This document shows, piece by piece, positions 32,975 through 40,101 of a stretch of 41,220 nt of DNA (positions are counted from its first letter, which is position 1; each line of letters opens with the position of its first letter). The stretch comes from Clostridiales bacterium (GTDB taxonomy: Bacteria > Bacillota > Clostridia > Christensenellales > Aristaeellaceae). A program made the translations under genes and the position numbers. The stretch is taken from positions 1 through 41,220 of the forward strand of contig SFFS01000002.1 in NCBI GenBank assembly GCA_004557805.1. The letters run 5' to 3'. The notes beneath the pieces were generated by a model. It worked only from the letters and a program-made list of their open reading frames with translations. It made no database searches and was not told the origin of the DNA.

Positions 32975-33652
32975 ATGAACGCTGCGCGCGCCGCAAGCCT
33001 GCTGGAGACGCTTATTATGGGAATCGACCCGATTACCGGCGAGACGCTGGATGCGGAGCACGTCTGCGCCCAGCCGGAGACGCTTCGCGCGCTGCATCTG
33101 GCCGTGGCGGCGCTGCGGAACGAGAAGCCGCGCCTGAACGCCGGACGGCCGTGGACGCCGCAGGAGGACGAGACGCTGCGCCAACTCTACCGCGGCGGCG
33201 TTTCGCTCGACGCGATCTGCGCCCGGCTTTCCCGCCGCCCGCGCGGTACGGAGAACCGGCTGAGGCATCTCGGCCTTTTGCCGCAGGAGAACGCCGCAAA
33301 GCCGTGGCGCATGGGGAAAATCTGGTCGGAGACAGAAGAAAAAACGCTGCTTTCGATGTATCGCGCGGGGCGCTCGGAAGCGGAGATCGCCTCCGCGCTC
33401 GGGCGCGGCGCGCGCGGGGTGGAAATCAAGCTGGAAAGGCTGCTTGAAATGCAGGATTTTTCCGCGCAGGTTCAAAAAATTCGGGAATGCTTTCTGAGCA
33501 GAATGCCCATATCCGAGATCGCGCGCGAAACGGGACTGTCGCGGCGCGAGGTGGAAGCCCGGCTGGATTATCTGGGGTTGGCGCGGGCGCGGGAGGAGAA
33601 CGGCGAAAAGGGCGCCGAAGGCGAAGGCGCGGGAATCCAGATATCGGAATAA
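32975..33652 (+). CDS. Protein with Myb/SANT-like repeats and C-terminal helix-turn-helix
   Basis: A 225-residue protein, probably DNA-binding. Residues 1-50 contain ETLIMGIDPITGETL, a short domain seen in assorted bacterial proteins of unknown role. Then come two Myb/SANT-like units: RPWTPQEDETLRQLYRGGV (58-100) and KIWSETEEKTLLSMYRAGR (115-157). A third helical unit around ISEIARETGLSRREVEARL (179-197) looks like an ordinary helix-turn-helix. The tail is Glu/Gly-rich. The start at 32975 is chosen over in-frame ATGs at 32927, 32951 and 32969 because GGAGGGG lies six bases before it. It diverges from the LysR gene. Its target is unknown. Confidence 0.75.
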   Translation: MNAARAASLLETLIMGIDPITGETLDAEHVCAQPETLRALHLAVAALRNEKPRLNAGRPWTPQEDETLRQLYRGGVSLDAICARLSRRPRGTENRLRHLGLLPQENAAKPWRMGKIWSETEEKTLLSMYRAGRSEAEIASALGRGARGVEIKLERLLEMQDFSAQVQKIRECFLSRMPISEIARETGLSRREVEARLDYLGLARAREENGEKGAEGEGAGIQISE

Positions 33653-33844
33653 AGCAGGAGCAGAAAGAAAAGAAGCGGCGCGGGACGGGCGCTTCGGACG
33701 GAGCCAAATCTTCATGGTTGAGAAAATCAAAGCGCCGGCCGGGCGCGCCTGAAAGACGGCGGGCGGCGGCTGCGGAAGCGGGATTCGCGCAGCAGCGCAG
33801 GGCGGAACGGGCCGCTGTGCCGGCGCGGCGAAGCCGCCTGCAGT
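33653..33844. other. G+C-rich intergenic stretch before fkp
   Basis: No gene or strong terminator was seen. Several short GC-rich inverted repeats (for example GCGGCGAAGCCGC near 33825) are present, but none has a T-run. Confidence 0.4.
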
Positions 33845-33873
33845 TTGACACGCCCCGGCCTGCATGATAAAAT
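33845..33873 (+). promoter_or_regulatory. Promoter of fkp
   Basis: Perfect -35 TTGACA (33845-33850), a 17-base spacer and -10 TAAAAT (33868-33873), 35 bases before the start codon. Confidence 0.85.
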
Positions 33874-33908
33874 GTTTCCACAATTTTTCTGATGATAAGG
33901 AGCCTTTC

Positions 33909-36752
33909 ATGGCGGAAGATATTCGGATGCTGTTCCTGAAGGAAAGTCTGCGCGACTGCGAGGAGGTTTTCGCCGATGCGGCGGCCCGCGAGCAGGCGCG
34001 CGCGTGGGATTATCTCGTCGTCACCGCTGCGAACGAAGCGCAGGCGGCGGCCTATCGCGTACAGATCGAGCGCCGCCAGCGCGACGGCCGTCTGCCCCGG
34101 CAGACGCGCTGCCTGGTCATCGCCGATCCGGGCGGCGAGCGCGTGGGCTGCGGCGGCGCGACGCTGAACGTGCTGCGCGAAATCGCGCGGAGCGAGGGCG
34201 GAGAGCGGCCGTTCGCAGGCAAGCGCATTCTGGTGCTGCATTCCGGCGGCGACAGCAAGCGCGCGCCGCAGTTCTCGGCGTGCGGCAAGCTGTTCGCGCG
34301 GGTGCCGCGGGCGCTTCCCGACGGGCGGGCGACGACGCTGTTCGACGAGTTCTGCGTGTCCACGGCTGTTGTGCCTGGCCGCGTTTCCAGCGGCATGCTC
34401 GTCATGAGCGGCGACGTGCTGCTGCTGTTCAACGCCCTGCAGATCGACCTGGAGGGCAGCGAGGCGGCCTGCATTTCCATCAAGGCTCCGGCCGAGACGG
34501 GCACGCACCACGGCGTGTTCGTGCCCGACGGAGAGGGCGGCGTGAAGGAATTTCTGCACAAGCAGCCGGTCGAGGCGCTCAGGGCGCGGGGCGCGGTCAA
34601 TCCGCGCGGCATGGTCGATATCGATACGGGCGCGGTGTGGCTCTGCGAAGAAAAGCTCGACGCGCTCTATCGTCTCGTCGATACCGACGAGGGCTTCGCC
34701 CGGTACGTCAATTCGCTCGTGCGGCTCAGCTTCTACGGCGATTTCGTCTATCCCATGGCCGCCGCGTCCACGCTGGAAAGCTATCTGGAGCAGGCGCCGG
34801 AGGGCGTAATGTCCGACGCGCTGTGCGAATGCCGCCGCGTGATCTGGGAAAAGCTGGGCGGCACGAAGCTCGGCCTGGTGCGGCTTTCGCCAGCGGAGTT
34901 CATTCATTTCGGCACCACGCGCGAATGGCGCAAGCTGATGCTCGAGGGCGAGGAGACGTTCGGCGCGCTGGGCTGGCGGCGGCATATCTGCGCCTTCGGC
35001 GCGGAGGAAAACTGCGCGGCCGTTACGGCGCTGATCGAGCGCGGAGCGGTCTGCGCGCCCGGCTGCGCGCTGGAAGAAACGCGCCTGGGGCCGCACGCGC
35101 GCCTGGGCGAAGGCTGCGTCGTCAGCGGCGCGGACTTTGACGGCGAGCTGCCCGCAAACACGGCGCTGTCCGTGCTGCCGCTGGCGGGCGGAGGCTTCTG
35201 CCCGCGCGTTTACGGCGCGACGGACAACCCCAAGGAAGCGCGCTGGATGGGCCGCGAACTGTCCGAACCGCTGTGGGAGGCGAAGCTGTTCCCCGTGTGC
35301 GAAACGCGGCGCGAAGCGTCGGCGGCGGCGGAAGCCATTGCGCGCGGCGAAATCCCGCAGGGCAGGCTGCTCAGCCTTGCCGGGAGCTTTACGCTGGCCG
35401 ATATGGGCGAGGCGATGCGCTGGGAGGACGAGCTGGTTGAGCGCGTGCAGGCGCAGCGCGTGCTGGAATCGCTGCGGGCGGGCGCGCCCTCGAGCGACGC
35501 GCGGGCGCTGCTGACCGGCGCGCGCGTGCGCGAACGGCTTTTGAAGGACGCGGCGCATGCGGAGTTCCCGCTCAACGCGCGGCTCTTTGAACTGCTCGGC
35601 GAGGACGACGGCTGCTGGAACGCGATTTTCCGGCATATGTCCAGCGGCATGGAGCGGCTGGAATGCCCGCGCATCGCGCGGGAAAAGGCCGAAATCGCCC
35701 TGCCTGTGCGCGTCAACTTCGGCGGCGGCTGGACGGATACGCCGCCCTACTGCCTGGAGTTCGGCGGCACGGTGCTCAACGCGGCCGTGCTGCTGGAGGG
35801 TGAAATGCCCGTGCGCGCGGAGGCGAAGCGGCTCGACGCGCCGGTGATCCGCATCGTCAGCGCCGATCAGGGGATTGCGCGCGAATACGCGCGGCTGGAA
35901 GACCTCGCGCCCGGCAATCCCTATGATCCGCATGCGCTGGTCAAGGCGGCGCTGTGGGTGACGGGCGCCGTGCCGGAGGGCGCGGCGGGCGATACGGCGG
36001 CGCTGTGCGAAAAGCTGGGCGGCGGCATTGAAATTACAACCTGCGTGCGCGGCGTGCCGAAGGGGTCGGGGCTGGGCACGAGCAGCATCCTCTGCGCGGC
36101 GGCGGCGCGCGCGCTGTGCCGGCTGTTCGGGCAGGAGGACGGCGACGCGCGCATCAGCGAAATGGCGCTGCGTATGGAACAGGCGATGCGCACCGGCGGC
36201 GGCTGGCAGGATCAGGCGGGCGGCCTCGTGCCGGGCCTGAAGCTGGTCAGCTCGCAGGCGGGCAGTCCGCAGAGGCTGACGTTCCGTCCGGTTGAGATGC
36301 CGGAGGAAACGCGGCGCGAGCTTTCGGAGCGCTTTGCGCTCATCTATACCGGCCAGCGGCGCATGGCGCGCAATCTGCTGCGCACGATCATGCGCAAGGC
36401 CATCTCGCACGATCCGGACACGCTCGAAACGCTTGCAGGCATCCGCAGGCTGGCCGTGATGATGGCGTTCGAGCTGGAAACCGGCAGCGTGGACCGGTTC
36501 GCGGCGCTTCTGAACGAACACTGGGCGCTTTCGCGCCGGCTCGACGCGGGTTCGAGCAACACCTGCATCGACGCGATGCTCTCCGCCTGCCGTGACCTGA
36601 CCGACGGCGTGATGATCTGCGGCGCGGGAGGCGGCGGGTTCATGAGCGTTGTGCTCAGGAAGGGCGCGACGCGCGAAATGCTTGCGGCGCGGCTGGACGA
36701 ACTGTTCCAGGAGAGCGGCGTGAAGGTATGGGACGCGCAGCTGATGGTGTAA
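33909..36752 (+). CDS. fkp: Bifunctional L-fucokinase / L-fucose-1-phosphate guanylyltransferase
   Basis: Converts free L-fucose to fucose-1-phosphate and then to GDP-fucose for fucosylating surface glycans; 947 residues, almost exactly the length of Bacteroides Fkp. The N-terminal half is the pyrophosphorylase, with DPGGERVGCGGATLNVLRE from residue 73. The C-terminal half is a GHMP kinase: FGGGWTDTPPY near 605 and the ATP loop PKGSGLGTSSI from 717, with CGAGGGGFM near the end. Kinase and transferase order is as in Bacteroides and plant enzymes. ATG 33909 follows AAGGAG; the in-frame ATG at 33864 lies within the promoter. It is probably monocistronic, ending at a terminator that overlaps the next gene's leader. 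Known chiefly from Bacteroidetes, so a Firmicute copy is notable. Confidence 0.93.
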   Translation: MAEDIRMLFLKESLRDCEEVFADAAAREQARAWDYLVVTAANEAQAAAYRVQIERRQRDGRLPRQTRCLVIADPGGERVGCGGATLNVLREIARSEGGERPFAGKRILVLHSGGDSKRAPQFSACGKLFARVPRALPDGRATTLFDEFCVSTAVVPGRVSSGMLVMSGDVLLLFNALQIDLEGSEAACISIKAPAETGTHHGVFVPDGEGGVKEFLHKQPVEALRARGAVNPRGMVDIDTGAVWLCEEKLDALYRLVDTDEGFARYVNSLVRLSFYGDFVYPMAAASTLESYLEQAPEGVMSDALCECRRVIWEKLGGTKLGLVRLSPAEFIHFGTTREWRKLMLEGEETFGALGWRRHICAFGAEENCAAVTALIERGAVCAPGCALEETRLGPHARLGEGCVVSGADFDGELPANTALSVLPLAGGGFCPRVYGATDNPKEARWMGRELSEPLWEAKLFPVCETRREASAAAEAIARGEIPQGRLLSLAGSFTLADMGEAMRWEDELVERVQAQRVLESLRAGAPSSDARALLTGARVRERLLKDAAHAEFPLNARLFELLGEDDGCWNAIFRHMSSGMERLECPRIAREKAEIALPVRVNFGGGWTDTPPYCLEFGGTVLNAAVLLEGEMPVRAEAKRLDAPVIRIVSADQGIAREYARLEDLAPGNPYDPHALVKAALWVTGAVPEGAAGDTAALCEKLGGGIEITTCVRGVPKGSGLGTSSILCAAAARALCRLFGQEDGDARISEMALRMEQAMRTGGGWQDQAGGLVPGLKLVSSQAGSPQRLTFRPVEMPEETRRELSERFALIYTGQRRMARNLLRTIMRKAISHDPDTLETLAGIRRLAVMMAFELETGSVDRFAALLNEHWALSRRLDAGSSNTCIDAMLSACRDLTDGVMICGAGGGGFMSVVLRKGATREMLAARLDELFQESGVKVWDAQLMV

Positions 36753-36790
36753 CTGAAGATCGTATAAAACGGAAGTTTCAGCAGAAAATA

Positions 36791-36823
36791 AAGGCACCTT
36801 TTCAGGTAGGAGGTGCCTTTTTT
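36791..36823 (+). terminator. fkp terminator overlapping the next gene's ribosome binding site
   Basis: AAGGCACCT (36791-36799) pairs with AGGTGCCTT (36811-36819), followed by TTTT, and the next ATG begins at 36824. The GGAGG (36809-36813) of the following gene lies half in the loop and half in the stem, so folding should end transcription or hide the site. Confidence 0.85.
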
Positions 36824-37366
36824 ATGCGGAAAATTTCGGGGAAAAGCGTGCGCGCGCTGTCGGTGGCGCTGGCGTGTACGGGCGCGGTGATGCTTTCGGC
36901 CGGGATCGGCCTGCTGGTTGCGGCGGCTCCGGCGGCGGCGCAGGAGGGCGCGCTCGTCGCGCCGGGGTGCAAGCAGGTGCAGCGCATCGTCTATTCGCGC
37001 TGCGGCCACGAGGTGCTGCGCAGGCTCGACGCGCCTGACGAATGGACGGGCATGACGCGCGAGCGCGCGGAAGCCGCGCTTGCCGAAACGGACGGCGCGT
37101 GGCGCATGACGGCGTTTACGCCGCGAAAAATCGAACTGACCCAATCGCGCGATCTGTTCTGTCCGGCGCATTGGGTGCTGATGATGGACGACAGCGGCGA
37201 AACCGGCGTGTATCGCTGCATGGACGGCGAGACGATGACGCGCCTGTCCGCCTGCGGCGTACCTGCGCCCGACGAGGAAACGCGCGCGCGGCTGCGTTAC
37301 GGCGTCGCGTTCGACAGCGAAAGCGCGCTGCGCGGCGCGGTGGAAGCTTTGCGCGAAACCGACTGA
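36824..37366 (+). CDS. BofC-like protein with N-terminal membrane anchor
   Basis: A 180-residue protein with a positively charged start and a hydrophobic segment (residues about 11-35), so exported or anchored. The rest matches the pattern of BofC-type proteins of Clostridia: YSRCGHEV near the start, WTGMTRERAEA, an aromatic FTPRKIEL segment, then LFCPAHWVLMMDDSGETGVY and an acidic C-terminal RYGVAFDSESAL. BofC in Bacillus restrains SpoIVB signalling during sporulation; conservation of that role here is an inference. ATG 36824 follows GGAGG inside the fkp terminator hairpin. No other promoter is obvious, so expression may depend on read-through. Confidence 0.7.
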   Translation: MRKISGKSVRALSVALACTGAVMLSAGIGLLVAAAPAAAQEGALVAPGCKQVQRIVYSRCGHEVLRRLDAPDEWTGMTRERAEAALAETDGAWRMTAFTPRKIELTQSRDLFCPAHWVLMMDDSGETGVYRCMDGETMTRLSACGVPAPDEETRARLRYGVAFDSESALRGAVEALRETD

Positions 37367-37408
37367 AACGGCGGCGATTTTTTTATCGCGCCCGTGGGCG
37401 GTTTCCTC

Positions 37409-37437
37409 TTGCACGGCATAACATAATATGTTAGAAT
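37409..37437 (+). promoter_or_regulatory. Promoter of the dipeptidase gene with palindromic operator
   Basis: -35 TTGCAC (37409-37414), a 17-base spacer and -10 TAGAAT (37432-37437). A perfect odd palindrome, TAACATA-A-TATGTTA (37419-37433), fills the spacer and touches the -10. Binding there would block RNA polymerase. No regulator is assigned. Confidence 0.75.
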
Positions 37438-37465
37438 GTCTCCAATTTTACCGGGAGGTGCCGCC

Positions 37466-38386
37466 ATGTTCATCGCCGATACGCATTGCGACACGCTGTG
37501 GAGGCTTGCCGGTCTGAGCGGCCGTAAGGATGATCGCGTTTGCGTCACGCCCGAGACGCTCGCAAAGGGCGGCGTAACGTTGCAGGTGTGCGCGCTGTAT
37601 GCGGGGAATGCGGGTCCGCGGGGGACGGGCGAACGCGCGCCGCAAAACGTGGCGGCCGCCGAGCTGGCTGCGCTTCCCAAGCTGACGGAGGCCGGGGTCC
37701 GGCAGGTGGACAGTCCTTTCGAGGCGAAAGAGGGCGAAAGCTGTCTCATGCTCTCCATCGAGGGGGCGGAGGTATTCGGCGGTTCCCTTGAAAAGCTGCG
37801 GAAATTCCGGCAAAGGGGCGTGCGCCTGTGCGCGCTGACCTGGAACCATGAGAACCTTCTGGCCTGGCCGCACTGTGAAAACGGCCAGCGCGGCCTCAAG
37901 CCGTTCGGCTGGGAATGCGTGCGCGAGATGGAACGTCTGGGGATGGCGGTCGATGTGAGCCATCTGGGCGAGGGCGGGTTCTGGGATCTGATCTTTCATG
38001 CGGCGAAGCCGCCCATGGCCAGCCATTCCTGCTGCCGGAAGCTGTGCGGGCATACCCGCAACCTTACCGACGATCAGATTCGCGCGCTGATCGAGCGCGG
38101 CGGCTGGATCGGCGTGAACTTCTATACTGAGTTTGTCAACGGCACCGCGCGCTGTACGCTCGACGAACTGTGCGATCATTTTGTGCACATCGCGGAGCTG
38201 GGCGGCGCCCGGCATATGGGCTTTGGTTCCGACTTCGACGGCATCGACACCGCGCCGCAGGGACTGGAAGGCCCGGAGGATCTGCCGCGTCTGCTGGAAA
38301 TGCTGCGCCTGCGGGGCTTCAGCGCCGACGAGGCGGAGGGCATTGCCGGACGCAACTTCCTGGAGTATTTCAGGGCTTTCGAATAG
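37466..38386 (+). CDS. Membrane dipeptidase (peptidase family M19)
   Basis: A zinc-dependent dipeptidase of 306 residues, the usual length of bacterial M19 enzymes, which split dipeptides including those with D-residues. Metal ligands are visible: His7 and Asp9 (DTHCDT), Glu99 (SIEGAEV), His166 (DVSHLGE) and His187 (ASHSCC), with GFGSDFDG (Asp256) completing the site. No signal peptide is present, so it is cytoplasmic despite the family name. GGGAGGTG precedes ATG 37466. A terminator follows at 38401-38424. Its physiological substrate is not indicated by neighbours. Confidence 0.94.
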   Translation: MFIADTHCDTLWRLAGLSGRKDDRVCVTPETLAKGGVTLQVCALYAGNAGPRGTGERAPQNVAAAELAALPKLTEAGVRQVDSPFEAKEGESCLMLSIEGAEVFGGSLEKLRKFRQRGVRLCALTWNHENLLAWPHCENGQRGLKPFGWECVREMERLGMAVDVSHLGEGGFWDLIFHAAKPPMASHSCCRKLCGHTRNLTDDQIRALIERGGWIGVNFYTEFVNGTARCTLDELCDHFVHIAELGGARHMGFGSDFDGIDTAPQGLEGPEDLPRLLEMLRLRGFSADEAEGIAGRNFLEYFRAFE

Positions 38387-38400
38387 CCGGGGAATCCCAA

Positions 38401-38424
38401 CCGCGCCTGTGCGCGGCTGTTTTT
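38401..38424 (+). terminator. Terminator of the dipeptidase gene
   Basis: CCGCGC (38401-38406) pairs with GCGCGG (38411-38416) with a CTGT loop, followed by CTGTTTTT. Confidence 0.75.
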
Positions 38425-38474
38425 CCATAGATATACCGATGCAAAAGCGTGCTGTGTGAGAGGGGGAGTTTCTA

Positions 38475-39938
38475 TTGTTTTCTTTTGACAGAATCCGGGA
38501 GGGGCTGACGTTCGACGACGTGCTGCTGGTGCCGCACCGCAGCAGCGTGCTGCCGAAGGATATCGATCTGCATTCCGAACTGGTGCCCGGCATCGTCCTG
38601 AACGTGCCGCTTCTGAGCGCCGCGATGGATACCGTGACCGATTCCCGGCTGGCTATCGCCATGGCCCGCGAGGGCGGCATGGGCATCATTCACAAGAGCA
38701 TGCCCATCGCTGATCAGGCTGCGCAGGTGGACAAGGTCAAGCGCAGCGAGCACGGCGTCATCACCGATCCTTTCTTCCTTTCACCCGAACATAAAGTGGG
38801 CGACGCGCTCGCCCTGATGAGCCGCTATCACATTTCCGGCGTGCCCATCACGCGCAATGGAAGGCTCGTGGGCATCCTCACCAACCGCGACCTTCGCTTT
38901 GAGGTGCATGAGGATCAGCCTATCGCCGAGGTGATGACGAGCGAAAATCTCATCACCGCGCCTGCGGGCACCAGCCTGGAAGAGGCCAAGCGCATTCTGG
39001 CGCGGCACCGCATCGAAAAGCTGCCGCTCGTCGATGAAAACTATAACCTCGTCGGCCTGATTACGACCAAGGATATCGAAAAGGCCGTCAAGTATCCCAA
39101 CAGCGCCAAGGACAAAAACGGCCGCCTGCTCTGCGGCGCGGCGGTAGGCATCGCGCACGATACGCTCGAACGCGCGGCGGCGCTTGTCGCGGCGCGCGTG
39201 GACGTGCTGGTGGTCGATACCGCGCACGGCCACAGCGAGGGCGTGCTGAAGATGGTGGAAAAGCTGCGCGGGCTGTATCCCGAGCTGCCGATCATCGGCG
39301 GCAACGTGGCCACGAAGGAAGCCGTGCATGATCTCGTCTCCGCGGGCGCGAGCTGCGTGAAGGTCGGCATCGGCCCCGGCAGCATCTGCACCACGCGCGT
39401 GGTCAGCGGCATCGGCGTGCCGCAGGTGACGGCGGTCGCCGACTGCGCGGAGGAAGCCGAAAAATACGGCGTGCGCATCATCGCCGACGGCGGCGTCAAG
39501 TATTCGGGCGACATCGTCAAGGCGCTGGCGGCCGGCGCAAGCGCCGTCATGCTGGGCAGCCTGCTGGCGGGCACTACCGAAAGCCCCGGCGAGATGGAGA
39601 TCTATCAGGGCCGCTCCTTCAAGGTCTATCGCGGCATGGGTTCTCTCGCGGCCATGGCCGCCGGAGGAAAAGACCGCTACTTCCAGGAGGATGCGAAGAA
39701 ATTCGTGCCCGAGGGCGTGGAAGGCCGCGTGCCGTATAAGGGCGCGCTGTCGGAGACGATCTTCCAGCTGGTGGGCGGCCTGCGCAGCGGCATGGGCTAC
39801 TGCGGCGCGAAGGATATCCCCACGCTGCACGAGACGGCCGAGTTCATCCGCATTACCGGTGCGGGCCTGGCCGAGAGCCATCCGCACGATATTTATATCA
39901 CCAAAGAAGCGCCGAACTACTCCCGCGGCGTCGAATAA
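38475..39938 (+). CDS. guaB: Inosine-5'-monophosphate dehydrogenase
   Basis: Oxidises IMP to XMP with NAD+, the committing step to GMP and hence GTP; 487 residues, normal length. The barrel opens with LTFDDVLLVP and PLLSAAMDTVTD. A pair of CBS domains spans about 96-205. The catalytic loop GIGPGSICTTR carries Cys305, and the flap region RGMGSLAAM follows. Translation begins at TTG 38475, after the GGGGGAG site; no ATG fits, and MFSFDRIREG is the expected beginning. No strong promoter is visible in the 88-base gap after the dipeptidase gene. A clean terminator follows. Confidence 0.97.
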   Translation: MFSFDRIREGLTFDDVLLVPHRSSVLPKDIDLHSELVPGIVLNVPLLSAAMDTVTDSRLAIAMAREGGMGIIHKSMPIADQAAQVDKVKRSEHGVITDPFFLSPEHKVGDALALMSRYHISGVPITRNGRLVGILTNRDLRFEVHEDQPIAEVMTSENLITAPAGTSLEEAKRILARHRIEKLPLVDENYNLVGLITTKDIEKAVKYPNSAKDKNGRLLCGAAVGIAHDTLERAAALVAARVDVLVVDTAHGHSEGVLKMVEKLRGLYPELPIIGGNVATKEAVHDLVSAGASCVKVGIGPGSICTTRVVSGIGVPQVTAVADCAEEAEKYGVRIIADGGVKYSGDIVKALAAGASAVMLGSLLAGTTESPGEMEIYQGRSFKVYRGMGSLAAMAAGGKDRYFQEDAKKFVPEGVEGRVPYKGALSETIFQLVGGLRSGMGYCGAKDIPTLHETAEFIRITGAGLAESHPHDIYITKEAPNYSRGVE

Positions 39939-39948
39939 CGCTTTTGTT

Positions 39949-39974
39949 CCCCCGGCTTTCGCCGGGGGATTTTT
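39949..39974 (+). terminator. Terminator of guaB
   Basis: CCCCCGGC (39949-39956) pairs with GCCGGGGG (39961-39968) with a TTTC loop, followed by ATTTTT. Confidence 0.92.
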
Positions 39975-40028
39975 GCTGCCCCCGGAGCGGAAAAAACGGC
40001 GCGCGAGGGGAGGATGTCAAAATATCGC

Positions 40029-40056
40029 TTGCATATTTGCCATTTTTTTGTATAAT
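40029..40056 (+). promoter_or_regulatory. Promoter of the solute-binding protein gene
   Basis: -35 TTGCAT (40029-40034), a 16-base spacer ending in a T-run, and a perfect -10 TATAAT (40051-40056), 46 bases before the start codon. Confidence 0.8.
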
Positions 40057-40101
40057 TAAGGTAAGAACGCATTTTGCGCAAACAAGAAGGAGGATTCGCA
40101 C

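Noticed and set aside
33426..36797. 1123-codon open frame antisense to fkp
   Set aside because: Same artefact of G+C-rich codons; composition is unlike a real protein.
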